Of a DNA stretch of 64,000 nucleotides, positions 18,340-27,898 are shown piece by piece; position 1 is the first letter of the stretch; each line of letters begins with the position of its first letter. Origin of the DNA: Pelagisphaera sp964404745 (GTDB taxonomy: Bacteria > Verrucomicrobiota > Verrucomicrobiia > Opitutales > Opitutaceae). A program made the position numbers and the translations under genes. The DNA lies in assembly GCA_964404745.1 (NCBI GenBank), contig CAYOLG010000002.1, positions 62,001 through 126,000 on the forward strand, given 5' to 3'. Under the pieces are notes generated by a model. It searched no databases. It saw only the letters and a list, made by a program, of their open reading frames with translations, and was not told where the DNA came from.

Positions 18340-18939
18340 ATGGATTACTGGTTTTTAGATAACCTGGATAAGCTCGTTCCGATTATCATAGCGCTGCTCT
18401 ATTTCATTGGAGCTAGTAGAGCGAAGAACAAGGAAGGGGATGCTGAGGGCCCGAGTCCGGATGCTTCGGAACGGGCCCGGAAAATCCAAGAGGAAATCCG
18501 TCGCAAGATTCTCGAGCGTCAAGGCAAGGGTCGGACGCCCGTTCGGCGGGAGGCGCCTAGAGCGCCCGAACCGGCATTTGAACCATCCTTTGAGCCAGAC
18601 CCTTCGCCCATTCCGCCGCGTCCCTTTCAAGCCCCTATTTACGAGGAGTCGGAAGCGGATCCGTTTCCGGAGCCTGAACCCTTCATATTCGATGCTCCCG
18701 ACCCCTATGAGGAAAAGCGGCGAGAGATTGAAAAGAAGCTCGAGCAGGCTCGGGAATTAGCCAAGAAGGCCGAGATCGCCGGCCACAGGGTGGTTGCGAA
18801 AGACCGATCCAAGGATCGCGAAAGAAAATTCGTTTCGAGAAGCAAGAATTCTATATTGGATGGTTTGGACGACACGAATTCGATTCGCCGGGCGATTGTC
18901 TTGAAGGAGATTTTGGATACTCCAGTCGGATTGCGCTAG
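18340..18939 (+). CDS. Membrane-anchored proline/charged-rich hypothetical protein
   Basis: 199 aa. A single hydrophobic segment at the N-terminus (KLVPIIIALLYFIGASRAK) anchors a disordered part that is rich in Pro, Glu and Arg (residues about 60-125), followed by a charged helix (EEKRREIEKKLEQARELAKK) and a short C-terminal end (SIRRAIVLKEILDTPVGLR). I do not recognise a named domain. It begins 12 bp after floA, so it is probably translated from the same mRNA and may be a local accessory of the flotillin system. That role is inferred from position only. Confidence 0.7.
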   Translation: MDYWFLDNLDKLVPIIIALLYFIGASRAKNKEGDAEGPSPDASERARKIQEEIRRKILERQGKGRTPVRREAPRAPEPAFEPSFEPDPSPIPPRPFQAPIYEESEADPFPEPEPFIFDAPDPYEEKRREIEKKLEQARELAKKAEIAGHRVVAKDRSKDRERKFVSRSKNSILDGLDDTNSIRRAIVLKEILDTPVGLR

Positions 18940-18973
18940 CGATGCGGGCCCTTTCTATGTGGCCTGATCTACG

Positions 18974-19315
18974 ATGAAAGTGGAATTGCTAGCCATTTGC
19001 GATGCCGCGACCGACTATCAGGGGCGTCTGAACATATTGGGCGTCTTCGAAGGAATCGCGGCCCCCAAACTGCCGGTAATCAGGGATCGTTTTTCTATTG
19101 TCACGCGGATGCGATTCGATGCTGATGAAGCGGGATCCCACCGACTGAAAATCGCCCTTCGTAACCAGAAGGGTGTTCTCTTGATTCCCGAGCTGAAAGC
19201 CCGATTCAATGTCAAAGCCAGGTTCGAAAGGGGATCGGTCTCGGCGAAACTGGTGCTCAACTTGAACAAACTCAAGATTGAAGAGTTCAGTCGCCACGAG
19301 ATCGCCTTTTTATAG
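18974..19315 (+). CDS. DUF6941-like small protein
   Basis: 113 aa, no membrane segment. The pattern LLAICDAATDYQGRLNILGV, then GSHRLKIALRNQKGVLL and a C-terminal FSRHEIAFL resembles the DUF6941 family, whose members are beta-rich and have no known biochemical role. It lies 34 bp after the previous gene on the same strand and is the likely last gene of the NfeD-FloA operon. Confidence 0.65.
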   Translation: MKVELLAICDAATDYQGRLNILGVFEGIAAPKLPVIRDRFSIVTRMRFDADEAGSHRLKIALRNQKGVLLIPELKARFNVKARFERGSVSAKLVLNLNKLKIEEFSRHEIAFL

Positions 19316-19470
19316 ACGATGAATTGGTTGAAAGCTTACCCCTCACGCTAGCCCGTGCAATGAAAAAGCAAATACAGGGAACGATGGATAATTGAAGTGG
19401 GGTCATTGGCTTCCGAATCCTTATTTCCATAGCGAATCCCGCCATCTGGCAAAAGGTACGGTGCATACCA

Positions 19471-21630
19471 TTACTTTATCAGGTTCTCAAGTTGGGAGCG
19501 GAGCTCCTGGGGAGAGCGAGCGGGGATTTGGCAAACGAAATCTTCGCAAACATAAGCGGTAGACTCTCCGTCAATTGGCCTGGTGCCTCTAATGAAGTTC
19601 AGTCTACGGCCGAGAAACTCCTGACTAGGGCCGGAGCCAGCGTGGAGCAGAAGGCGATTCGGTAGCAAGAAACCGTTGGCGGCTGATGCCATTTCTCGAC
19701 TGTCGCCATTCGAGTCGATTACAATTTGTACGGGTTTTCTGAAAATATATAGAGACGAATCGATTAGAGCGGGCATAGAGATAGATGATTTCACCAAGTC
19801 GGGAATAAATGCCTCGGCAGTAATGCGGGCCATTTCGTTGAAAGAATCATCATCAAAAAACTGCCCGAGTCGGACCAGGTTTTTGGCGCTGATCTAGTTG
19901 GAGTTGGGCATCGCTCTGTCGAAACGGTTTTCAGATCGGTCGAAGACGATATCTTGGCCCTCGGTGAATTCGAAAAATCCACCATTGTCTCTGTCGTAAA
20001 ATAGGCGATTTTGCGATTGCTGGAGCGTGTAGGCTCGGTCAAGCCACCCTGGTTCCCCGGACGCTTCGTAAAGGTCTATGAGGCCTTGAGTTAGAAAAGC
20101 GTAATCTTCCGTGAATGCATCCGCGCTTGAGGGGATGCCGCGATAAAGCCGCCAAAGCTGTTTCTTATCGCATTGGTAGAGTTGAGCTCCGATGAAACTG
20201 GGTGCTCCTTTGGCAGCTGCAATGTAAGACTCTTGATCGAGAATCTGTCCGGCCTTGGCCAAAGCTGAAATGGCTAAGCCATTCCAAGAGGTAATAATCT
20301 TGTCATCCAAATGAGGTATCGCTCGCTTCGACCGCGCTAGTTCCATCAAGCGTTTTATTTCACCCAACCGATCGATCACGGTTATTTCATCTATTTCGAA
20401 TTCGTTCGCTAGTTCGGTGATCTATTTTTCGACACGAAGTATGTTGTAACCGTCTAGGGCTTCTGAACTCGATGAAACGCGAGGAGCGTTACCGTTTGCC
20501 CTAATGCCGTAATAGGCCGAGGCCATGGCTAACAGATTACCATCTCCCAAAGCCTCTTGAGCTTGAGCTAGACTCCAGATGAAGAATGTCCCCTCGCTCT
20601 TCTTTTCCCGCGTTTCCGATTCGTAGCTTTCGGCGTCCTCCGCGCTACAGAATCCACCGGACGCCCGCATCAGATACGAACAAGTATCGAAGACGGCTTT
20701 TCGACAACGTTGCTCACTGGTGGCTCTCCACGCTTCTAGCAAGGCGTCGATTAGGTTCCCCTGATCATAAAGTATTTTTTCGAAATGGGGTAATTGCCAT
20801 TCGCGGTCGACTGTGTACCGATGAAATCCTCCGCCAATGTGATCGTTGATTCCTCTTCTAATAATTGCATCCAAGGACGCCAACGCCATTTCTCGGGCAG
20901 CGTTTCTTTTTCCCGAATCCAGCGTTTTTAGGGCGCTTGACCTGATTAGAAAAGCCACATGCACTGCTCTTGGAAAATTTGGGCCGGATCCGAATGCTCC
21001 GGTCGTTTCGTTGAATGCGGATTTGAAATTTTCGATAGCCGCATTGACAAGCGGTTCGTCCAATTCTTCGCCGAGGGCTTCGCTGCTTTTGGGGACTGAG
21101 AGCTGGTTCAGAATTGAAACGATTTCGTTTCCTCGTTTCAGCACGCCTTCCCGATCTTCCGTCCTCATAGATTGGATACGATTGAGGGCTTCAGGAAAAG
21201 TGGCTCGAGTATTCCCTCTTGTTCTGTCTGGAGGGAAATAAGTCCCTCAGAAAAACGGTTTTCGATCGGGCGTTGGCTACACGTTCAGGGGCAACCTCCG
21301 CTACCGGTTAGCTGCTGCACGAATGTCATACATACTTGGTCGATGTCCGGTCGCCCTTCGCGATCCACTTTTATGCTTACAGAGTTCTTATCCAGGTAGG
21401 CGGCAATATCTGGGTCTGAAAACGATTCCCGATTCATCGCATGGCACCAATGACAGGTATAGTATCCAATTGAAAGAAAGACCACTTTGTTTTTCCTTTT
21501 GGCTCTCTCGAATACCACGTTGCCCCGAGGATACCAAGCGACAGGATTATTGGCGTGCTGCTGCAGGTAGGGCGACTGAGCATTACCATTCGTCTTGCAG
21601 CCAGTGTATCGGCCCCGAGAGTAATTGGCA
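19471..21630 (-). pseudogene. Broken DUF255/YyaL-type thioredoxin-domain protein
   Basis: Remnant of a roughly 700-aa protein with a thioredoxin-like N-terminus and an alpha/alpha-barrel (AGE/glucanase-like) C-terminus. The order is preserved: QSPYLQQHANNPVAWYP, GYYTCHWCHAMNRESF with the CxxC, IKVDREGRPDIDQV, TGSGG, then PDRKPFF and GTYFPPD, GGGFHRYTVDREWQLPHFEK, SAEDAES, DDKIITSWNGLAISAL, QSQNRLFYDRDNGGFF. It carries five lesions: a one-base loss near 21290 (GGTTG-CCC where GG-W-P is expected); in-frame TAG at 21277-21279; TGA at 21247-21249; TAG at 20422-20424; and TAG at 19894-19896. No usable start codon lies in frame before the first recognisable residues. The fragments downstream of the frameshift are all in one frame, so this was one gene. 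Confidence 0.93.
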
Positions 21631-21660
21631 TGAAAACAGCGGCGGGGAACGCTGTCGTCC

Positions 21661-22015
21661 GCTAGTCAATCAAAAGAGGCATGGAGCTAATGACAGATTC
21701 AATCGAAAATCGTTCAAGGATAATCCCTTTATGAGGCGGAAGGACACTAGTTGCTCATGGGAGCTATCCGGCCAGGGCGCGTGCGCGTTTTCTAAAAATA
21801 TGCCATTCAATCGATTGCTGCTTGATAGAATCGCGGAAATCGAGTGGCTTTGCAACATAATACCCCATGCCAAATGCTTTGAAAGTCATTAGCGATTCCC
21901 GAACTGAAAGATTTCAACGGAGCGATGCCCCGAAATTCGGGGCTTTCCATTCAGCATTCGCATCTTGGAGATTCTGTCCGGCACTCCGGTTTGCCCAGGA
22001 TTAATGGAGTAGGAA
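21661..22015. other. Gene-free spacer beside the decayed DUF255 gene
   Basis: About 355 bp with no supported gene. Reading frames on both strands are short and show no recognisable family. The right end supplies a good Shine-Dalgarno (GGAG at 22006-22009, AGGA at 22011-22014) for the next gene. It could be the relic of a lost gene, but I see no homology. Confidence 0.5.
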
Positions 22016-23410
22016 ATGAGACGGTCATTAGCCTACATGGAGAACTCTTCAGGTTCGGTGTTCTACCGGGCAAGCAAGAGGGAAGCCACTCTTTTCGGCT
22101 TTTCCGCTCTCCTTTTCCTTTGGGGCTGCTTTCGCATGACCCAAGCCGGTTTGCCTAGTGGAAGCGGAGACGCAGGAGCTTTTCTGATTGGGGTTCTGTT
22201 TGCTTCCTGCGGTTTCTTTTTGAGCTGGTACGTGGCCAATCGATGGATGTGGCTGATGATTGCGGTGGCGATTGTCGGACGAATGCTTCTCTTGCCAATG
22301 CCTGCTTCGGAGGATCTTTCCCGGAGACTTTGGGAGGGCGACGTTCTCAATATGAATCTGAATCCCTACCAATTAGAGCCCAGCAGCGAGGAATTGAGAC
22401 TGCTACGCGATCGCCGGTGGGAGCGCATCGAAAACAAGGATCAAGTATCCAGCCAGGCCCCGTTAGTTTTGGCCGTCTTTAGGATGTTCAATTCCGTGGG
22501 ATTAAGCGAGTGGTCGGTCAAGGCGGTATTTCTTGTCATCGATATTTGGATATGCATTATTCTAGCTTTGAGATACGGCTCCAAGAAGGCGATCCTGTAT
22601 GGATGGAATCCCTTAGCGGCTTATTTCGTTGCTGGAGAGGGTCGAGTAGAGTGCTTGTTTTTGCTGCCCGCGCTAGGCGGGTATCTGATCTGGGAGGCCT
22701 GGGTCGACCGCAAGGGAGGGGCGGTCGTGATAGCCAATAATGGCGGTCTCGGTGGGGGGGCTGGCCAGATGGTAAGCTTTGCCGCTTTGCTCATGGGGCT
22801 CACGATAGCCATGAACATTATTTTCCTCCCGATACTGGTCTGGATGTTTTGGCATGTGCTAAGCAAGTCCGGGCTAAGAACGGGACTGGCAATCTTGGTT
22901 ATCGGCTTAGTACCTGCGTTTTGCTTTAGCGGATGGGGGGCGTATTCACTGGGCGCGGACATGCGGAGCCTCTTGCCTTTCGCGCTGCCCGTAGATCAAG
23001 GGGCTCTATCTCTTTTGCCCAATGTATTTGAATTTATAGGTCTTCCGTTGAAGCCGGATCTTTTCTATTTAGTTATTCTTTTAATCGCTTTCGCTCTGAT
23101 GGTTCGCAACGAGCAGCTGGGCCGCTACACAAACCTTTATTTGGGCGTTTATTTCGTTTTTGCCGCAGCCATCGCGCCTTGGCAATTCCTTTGGCTCGCT
23201 CCCTTTGCGGTAGGTATCGGGCAGCTAGGCTTTCGATTGGCATCCGTTTCCGCCTTTGCCTACTATTTCGCTTTTGTTGGATCGGAGATTCAGACAGCTT
23301 TAACGATTTGGCAGTCGTGGGCTCTATGGGCTCCATTGCTTCTCGGGCTGGTCTGGTACGCAATCAAAGGCCGTTCTAAAACCGATGGCCTTTATGTCCG
23401 CTCCTACTAA
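22016..23410 (+). CDS. Polytopic membrane glycosyltransferase-like protein (GT-C / mannosyltransferase-like)
   Basis: 464 aa with about ten to twelve hydrophobic segments. The first loop has MPASEDLSRRLWEGDVLNMN followed by NPYQLEP, matching the 'D-x-x-R-x-x-W-D/E-G ... NPY' loop of polyprenyl-phosphate-dependent GT-C hexosyltransferases of the DUF2029/GT87-like kind. The reading frame is intact, and ATG 22016 has a Shine-Dalgarno at good distance. It overlaps the start of the broken DUF2064 gene by 17 nt. The pair was probably an operon for making a surface or lipid-linked glycan. The acceptor cannot be told. Confidence 0.72.
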   Translation: MRRSLAYMENSSGSVFYRASKREATLFGFSALLFLWGCFRMTQAGLPSGSGDAGAFLIGVLFASCGFFLSWYVANRWMWLMIAVAIVGRMLLLPMPASEDLSRRLWEGDVLNMNLNPYQLEPSSEELRLLRDRRWERIENKDQVSSQAPLVLAVFRMFNSVGLSEWSVKAVFLVIDIWICIILALRYGSKKAILYGWNPLAAYFVAGEGRVECLFLLPALGGYLIWEAWVDRKGGAVVIANNGGLGGGAGQMVSFAALLMGLTIAMNIIFLPILVWMFWHVLSKSGLRTGLAILVIGLVPAFCFSGWGAYSLGADMRSLLPFALPVDQGALSLLPNVFEFIGLPLKPDLFYLVILLIAFALMVRNEQLGRYTNLYLGVYFVFAAAIAPWQFLWLAPFAVGIGQLGFRLASVSAFAYYFAFVGSEIQTALTIWQSWALWAPLLLGLVWYAIKGRSKTDGLYVRSY

Positions 23411-23995
23411 AGCCATTCTCATGTATCGGGCCCCCATAGAAGGGCAGGTGAAAAAGAGATTGGCTCAATCCATCGGCGATGCGGCAGCTCTGTCGCTTTA
23501 TCGATGGATGGGAAGCAGGCAGCTAGTGGCGATCCCTTCAGCCTAGTCGGTCGAAATTCGGTTCACACCCGATGAAGCGGTAGCGAGCATGCAAGCCTGG
23601 CTAGGGCTAGGGCTCGGTCCTCGATATGCGGCCCAGGGGCGGGAGATCTTGGCGAACGAATGTGGCGGGCAGCCAAAGCGTCATTCGATGGGGAAGTTTC
23701 TCAAAAACTCATCTTTTTTGGGGCGGACTGCCTAGGTTTGGATGAAACGCTTTTAGCCAAAGCACGCAACAGTCTCGATGTGAATGATTTCGTAGTAGGT
23801 CCCGCTGCGGATGGCGGGTATTATCTTTTGGGAATGCGTGGCTGCGATTCGCTGGTGTTTGAGAATATTCATTGGGGATCTGCCACCGTTTTTGCCGAAA
23901 CGATTGAGAGGATAGAACGTTTGGGGGCCAGTTTTGAGCTTCTCGAAAAGGTGTCAGTGATGCGAAGCTCGTTGGGGTATTTTATGGCTCATTAG
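23394..23995 (+). pseudogene. Broken TIGR04282/DUF2064 glycosyltransferase
   Basis: Nucleotide-diphospho-sugar-transferase-like remnant of about 200 codons. ATG 23394 opens SAPTKAILMYRAPIEGQVKKRLA, here cited as its RAPIEGQVKKRLA core, a family N-terminus. TAG at 23544-23546 interrupts it after AIPSA; the same frame then reads SVEIRFTPDEA. A frameshift near 23635 moves the continuation GAGDLGERMWRAAKA to another frame, where FFGADCLGLDETLLAKA and GPAADGGYYLLGMRG (the sugar-nucleotide and metal-binding motifs) run to a normal end. Two independent lesions are present, so the gene is probably dead. Confidence 0.9.
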
Positions 23996-24137
23996 CTGCG
24001 TTGCTGAATTCGGTAGTGGCCGCTGCTTGGCTCGCTTTCGGTCTCGCCCGTGTCCCCTATGTACGGCAACTACTTCGATGATGAAAGTCATCAAAGCGAG
24101 TGGCAAATTCTGAAACGAGCGAATTTCTCTTCAGGCT

Positions 24138-25586
24138 TCAATTGGCGTCAACTGTCCTCAGTTGAACGCTGTCTATAACGCGGTCGCTGGCGAGGATATC
24201 GGATACGAGAACGATCTTGTCGCCAGGAAATAAATACCCGCGTTTGACGAGCTCCCTCATCGCCCGAGCAACCGTCGCCTCAGGCTCGGTGCAGAAAATC
24301 ATTTGGAAGGGAACTACTCCGTGATGAAGTCTCAATTGCCGAACGGTGTCTTCCGAATTGGTGAATGCGAATATCGCCGAAGTTCGTGGGCGCTGAGCGG
24401 ATACGCCTCTGGCCATAGATCCGCTTCGCGTGAAGCAGAGGATGGCGACAGCATCCGAGGCGTTAGCCATAATTACAGCGGAGTGCTGAATGCGGGCTTT
24501 ATCGGTGGCGAGCTCCAGATTCTCGGCGAATCCGAACTTCTTGCCGTAGCGATCGATGGCTTTGGAGATTTTCGTGAGGGCGCTGACGCATTCGAGAGGG
24601 TATTTCCCGATGGTGGTTTCGCCCGATAGCATGACGCAGTCCGCTTCTTCTTCGATGGCGTTGGCGACGTCGGAAACTTCGGCCCGGGTAGGCAGGGGAT
24701 TGGAGATCATGGATTCCAGCATATGGGTCGCAATGATTACCGGCTTTCCGAGAGCCAAGCAGGTCCGGACGGCGTTGTGCTGGATAATGGGCAATGTTTC
24801 GAATGGGCACTCGATACCTAGGTCTCCGCGAGCAACCATGAGACCATCGGTTTCCCTAATGATGGCTTCAAGGTTGGAAATGGCGGATTGATCCTCGATT
24901 TTAGCGACGATGCGGGCGCTGTGGCCGCCGTTCTCGTCCAGGAAATCTCGGAGGAGTTTGATATCGTTTTCCTCTCTAGCGAAAGAGAGTGCGAACAGAT
25001 CGATGCCCTCCTCGATTCCGACGAGCGCGTCCCGTTTGTCTTTTTCCGTCAGAGCGGGCAAGTTGACTTTGACGCCGGGCAGGTTGATATGCCGTCGGCT
25101 GGTCAATTCACCCGGTATGATAACCTTGCAGCGAATGCGGGCTACATCCTTTTCTAGAACCTCTAGCCTGATGAGTCCATTGTCGACCAGAACGACGCTG
25201 CCCACTTCGACGTCGTTAACCAGATTGGAATAATTGACATCGACGGACCGAATCTCCTCCGAGTTCTCCGCTCCCGGCTTTATGGTGAAGTCGAACACCT
25301 CATCTGTTTTCAGCTCCATTGGGTGTTCGACATCCCCTGTGCGGATCTCCGGACCTTTGACGTCCATCATGATTGAAATGGGACGGTTTTGCCTTTGCTC
25401 GAGAGCCCGGATACGGCTACAGACTTTGCGAACGTAGTCGTGATCGGCATGGGCCATGTTGATGCGGCAAATATCGACGAAATGCTCGCCCATCAGTTTC
25501 TCGAGCATTTCCTCGCTGTCAGTTGATGGCCCTATAGTGAATATGATTTTCGTTCGTCTTGGGGAGATGCGGGATTCCTGGTTCAT
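24138..25586 (-). CDS. pyk: Pyruvate kinase
   Basis: 482 aa; converts phosphoenolpyruvate and ADP to pyruvate and ATP. RTKIIFTIGPSTDSEEML at the N-terminus; MMDVKGPEIRTG; IVAKIEDQSAISNLEAII with the active-site lysine; MVARGDLGIE; ATHMLESMISNPLPTRAEVSDVAN with the Mg and K binding residues; LSGETTIGKYPLE. The C-terminal domain is complete. It stands alone on the minus strand; a 173-bp spacer separates it from the upstream metallo-hydrolase gene and presumably contains its promoter. Confidence 0.96.
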   Translation of the reverse strand: MNQESRISPRRTKIIFTIGPSTDSEEMLEKLMGEHFVDICRINMAHADHDYVRKVCSRIRALEQRQNRPISIMMDVKGPEIRTGDVEHPMELKTDEVFDFTIKPGAENSEEIRSVDVNYSNLVNDVEVGSVVLVDNGLIRLEVLEKDVARIRCKVIIPGELTSRRHINLPGVKVNLPALTEKDKRDALVGIEEGIDLFALSFAREENDIKLLRDFLDENGGHSARIVAKIEDQSAISNLEAIIRETDGLMVARGDLGIECPFETLPIIQHNAVRTCLALGKPVIIATHMLESMISNPLPTRAEVSDVANAIEEEADCVMLSGETTIGKYPLECVSALTKISKAIDRYGKKFGFAENLELATDKARIQHSAVIMANASDAVAILCFTRSGSMARGVSAQRPRTSAIFAFTNSEDTVRQLRLHHGVVPFQMIFCTEPEATVARAMRELVKRGYLFPGDKIVLVSDILASDRVIDSVQLRTVDAN

Positions 25587-25759
25587 TTTTGGGAGGGAAG
25601 GTTTTGCTTAAGAGGGCGTTCAGCAAGCAGACGATATCGGGTTTACCGGTGTAGGGTTGCCGCTGGCGGCAAACGCAAAATCGGCTAGAGCTCTACTTGC
25701 TCGAGGGTCGCGAACGGCATCTCAACAGATTTCGCATTTTTTATACAGTCTGTAAGACC

Positions 25760-26557
25760 TTAAACTTGCTGTAGATCGGTGCCTCCGCCCGCCGCGATCG
25801 TATCGATGCGATAGCGGGCCCGTTCTCGCAGCGAGCTAAATTCGTTTTGGATCGCTTCCGGGCTGTTGCAATCCTGACTTAAGTGGGCCAAGAAAACCTG
25901 GTTCCAGGACGGCTCGCCGATTGACTCCAGCAAGTTTCGGGCGGCGCCATTGGAGAGGTGGCCGTGCCGCCCGCTTATCCGCTGTTTTAGCGACCAGGGG
26001 CGCCGCTCGTCTTGCTCAAGCAAATGCGGGCAATAATTCGATTCAACCACGAGCGTATCGACATCCCGGATGCGTTCGCCAATGTGTTGCGGGGCGAATC
26101 CCAAATCGATTAGCCAGGCCAGACGTTTGATGGGGGAAAATAGGTCGTCGCCTCGACCGCTAGCGAATTTAAATCCGACGGGATCGTGGGCATCGTGGGG
26201 CAAAGAAAAGCTTTCTATCGTCAAGTCGCGAAATTGGAAAGTCGACCCGGTGTTGAAGATCCGCCATTGCGGCTTGTGTTTCAATTTCGGCTCGATGGCG
26301 CGAGCGGTCATTAAATTGGCATAGACCGCTGGATTGAATTTCTTGGCGAAAGTGGAAATACCTGCTGTGTGATCGCAGTGCTCATGGGTGACGAAAATAG
26401 CGTCGATATCATCCGGCCGAACGCCTTGCTCCTCGATCATGCCGCATAACCGTTTGCAACTAAAGCCTGCGTCTACCAAAACGCGGCAATTCTCGGTGAC
26501 AAGTAAGCCGCTGTTGCCAGAGCTGCTGCTGCCGAGGATCGAGAATTGCATGGACAT
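25760..26557 (-). CDS. MBL-fold metallo-hydrolase, YycJ/WalJ-like
   Basis: 265 aa. The metal-binding motif HEHCDH lies at residues 58-63, preceded by ILGSSSSGNSGLLV, which is typical of the YycJ/WalJ branch. Later ligands include the histidine in FSLPHDAHDP and that in LAHLSQDCNSP. WalJ in Firmicutes is linked to DNA replication or repair; in this lineage the role is inferred from family only. An alternative start is ATG 26551 (two codons in). It is divergent from folE2. Confidence 0.85.
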   Translation of the reverse strand: MSMQFSILGSSSSGNSGLLVTENCRVLVDAGFSCKRLCGMIEEQGVRPDDIDAIFVTHEHCDHTAGISTFAKKFNPAVYANLMTARAIEPKLKHKPQWRIFNTGSTFQFRDLTIESFSLPHDAHDPVGFKFASGRGDDLFSPIKRLAWLIDLGFAPQHIGERIRDVDTLVVESNYCPHLLEQDERRPWSLKQRISGRHGHLSNGAARNLLESIGEPSWNQVFLAHLSQDCNSPEAIQNEFSSLRERARYRIDTIAAGGGTDLQQV

Positions 26558-26805
26558 CGGATGAATAGTGAAGAAGAGAAGCGATCAAACTCAAATAGGA
26601 AATGGGCGGTGAGGAAATTTATGAAGCGCTTTAACGGGGTCACAGGCAGTGCTTGCGTTTTTCTCTCGGCACTATCTAGTGGCGGATTGCAAAATTCAAA
26701 TGGGCTGTTGGCGTTTCGCTCCCGGGCGAACACGCCGAATCGTCGAGGCAAGCCAGGCTGGAAGGAAGTCAGAGGAGCTGCCTTCTCAGGAGCCTTTCGA
26801 AATCG

Positions 26806-27792
26806 ATGTCGACAAAAGATAAAACCAAGATGTACCTCCATAAGACCGATCCGGAGGGAGATGCGGCGATTCAGCGGACTTACGACGAAGCCTTTCGTCC
26901 GAGCGAAGGTTACCGTGAATCGATGCCGGATATTATGGATTCTGTGGGATCTGCTCAGGAGGAGCCTATACCCATTCAGCAGGTGGGTGTATCGAATTTC
27001 CGGCTTCCTCTGAAGTACAGGCGTCGGGATGGTTCGATCTTGGAGCTGGAGACGAGTGTTGTGGGCACGGTATCTCTGGAAGCGAGCCTCAAGGGGATCA
27101 ATATGTCTCGCATCATGCGGTCCTTTTACCAACGAAAGGACGAGGTTTTTTCTCACGAGACGATCCAGTTGGTCCTGGAAGGATTTCGGGAACGGGTGGA
27201 AAGTCTCGATGCCCGCGTCTTGCTCAGTTTCAACTACCCAATTGTGCAACAAAGCCTGCGGAGCGGATTGAGCGGCTTCCAATATTACCGAGCCGGAATG
27301 GAAGGCCATCTAACTCGGGACGGCCTTTGTCGAAAAGGCATGATATTCGATTTTGTCTATTCTTCCGCCTGCCCTTGTTCGGCGGAATTGGCTGAGCATG
27401 CCAGGGATACGAGGGATGCCTACTCGATCCCGCATTCCCAGCGCAGCAAAGCGCGGATCTGGGTGACGTTGGCCGATGATGCTAATAGCCTGTCTTTCGA
27501 AGAGCTGCAGGAGCTTTGCCAGGAGGCTTTGAAAACGGAGACCCAAGTGATGGTGAAGCGCGAGGATGAGCAAGCTTTCGCTGAATTGAACGGCGTCTAC
27601 ATCAAGTTCGTCGAGGACGCGGTTCGCGCTATTTTCAGGCGTCTCAATCAGGAGCCTCGTATAGCGGACTTTCAGATCGCTTGCTCTCATTTAGAATCCT
27701 TGCACTCGCACGACGCGGTATCGGTAATTTGCAAGGGCGTCGAGGGCGGTTTTCGCGGGGACTTTACCGATTTCAACGATCTGGTTTGTTAG
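26806..27792 (+). CDS. folE2: GTP cyclohydrolase FolE2
   Basis: 328 aa; converts GTP to 7,8-dihydroneopterin triphosphate, the first step to folate or queuosine. PIPIQQVGVSNFRLPL near residue 55 is the FolE2 signature, and SSACPCS carries Cys189 and Cys191, candidate catalytic/metal ligands. It is the alternative, non-FolE1 cyclohydrolase that many bacteria use when zinc is scarce. I see no clear Zur site in the 248-bp upstream spacer, which otherwise holds no gene. nadA follows 106 bp later. Confidence 0.92.
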   Translation: MSTKDKTKMYLHKTDPEGDAAIQRTYDEAFRPSEGYRESMPDIMDSVGSAQEEPIPIQQVGVSNFRLPLKYRRRDGSILELETSVVGTVSLEASLKGINMSRIMRSFYQRKDEVFSHETIQLVLEGFRERVESLDARVLLSFNYPIVQQSLRSGLSGFQYYRAGMEGHLTRDGLCRKGMIFDFVYSSACPCSAELAEHARDTRDAYSIPHSQRSKARIWVTLADDANSLSFEELQELCQEALKTETQVMVKREDEQAFAELNGVYIKFVEDAVRAIFRRLNQEPRIADFQIACSHLESLHSHDAVSVICKGVEGGFRGDFTDFNDLVC

Positions 27793-27898
27793 AATTCAAT
27801 CGGCAATCCGTCTGGCTTAGCCGGTTAAAGGGATAATGAACTAGGGGTTGCTGAAACGGTGCCGACCCTTCAAGATAGGCAAGAATTGGTTTAAAGAA

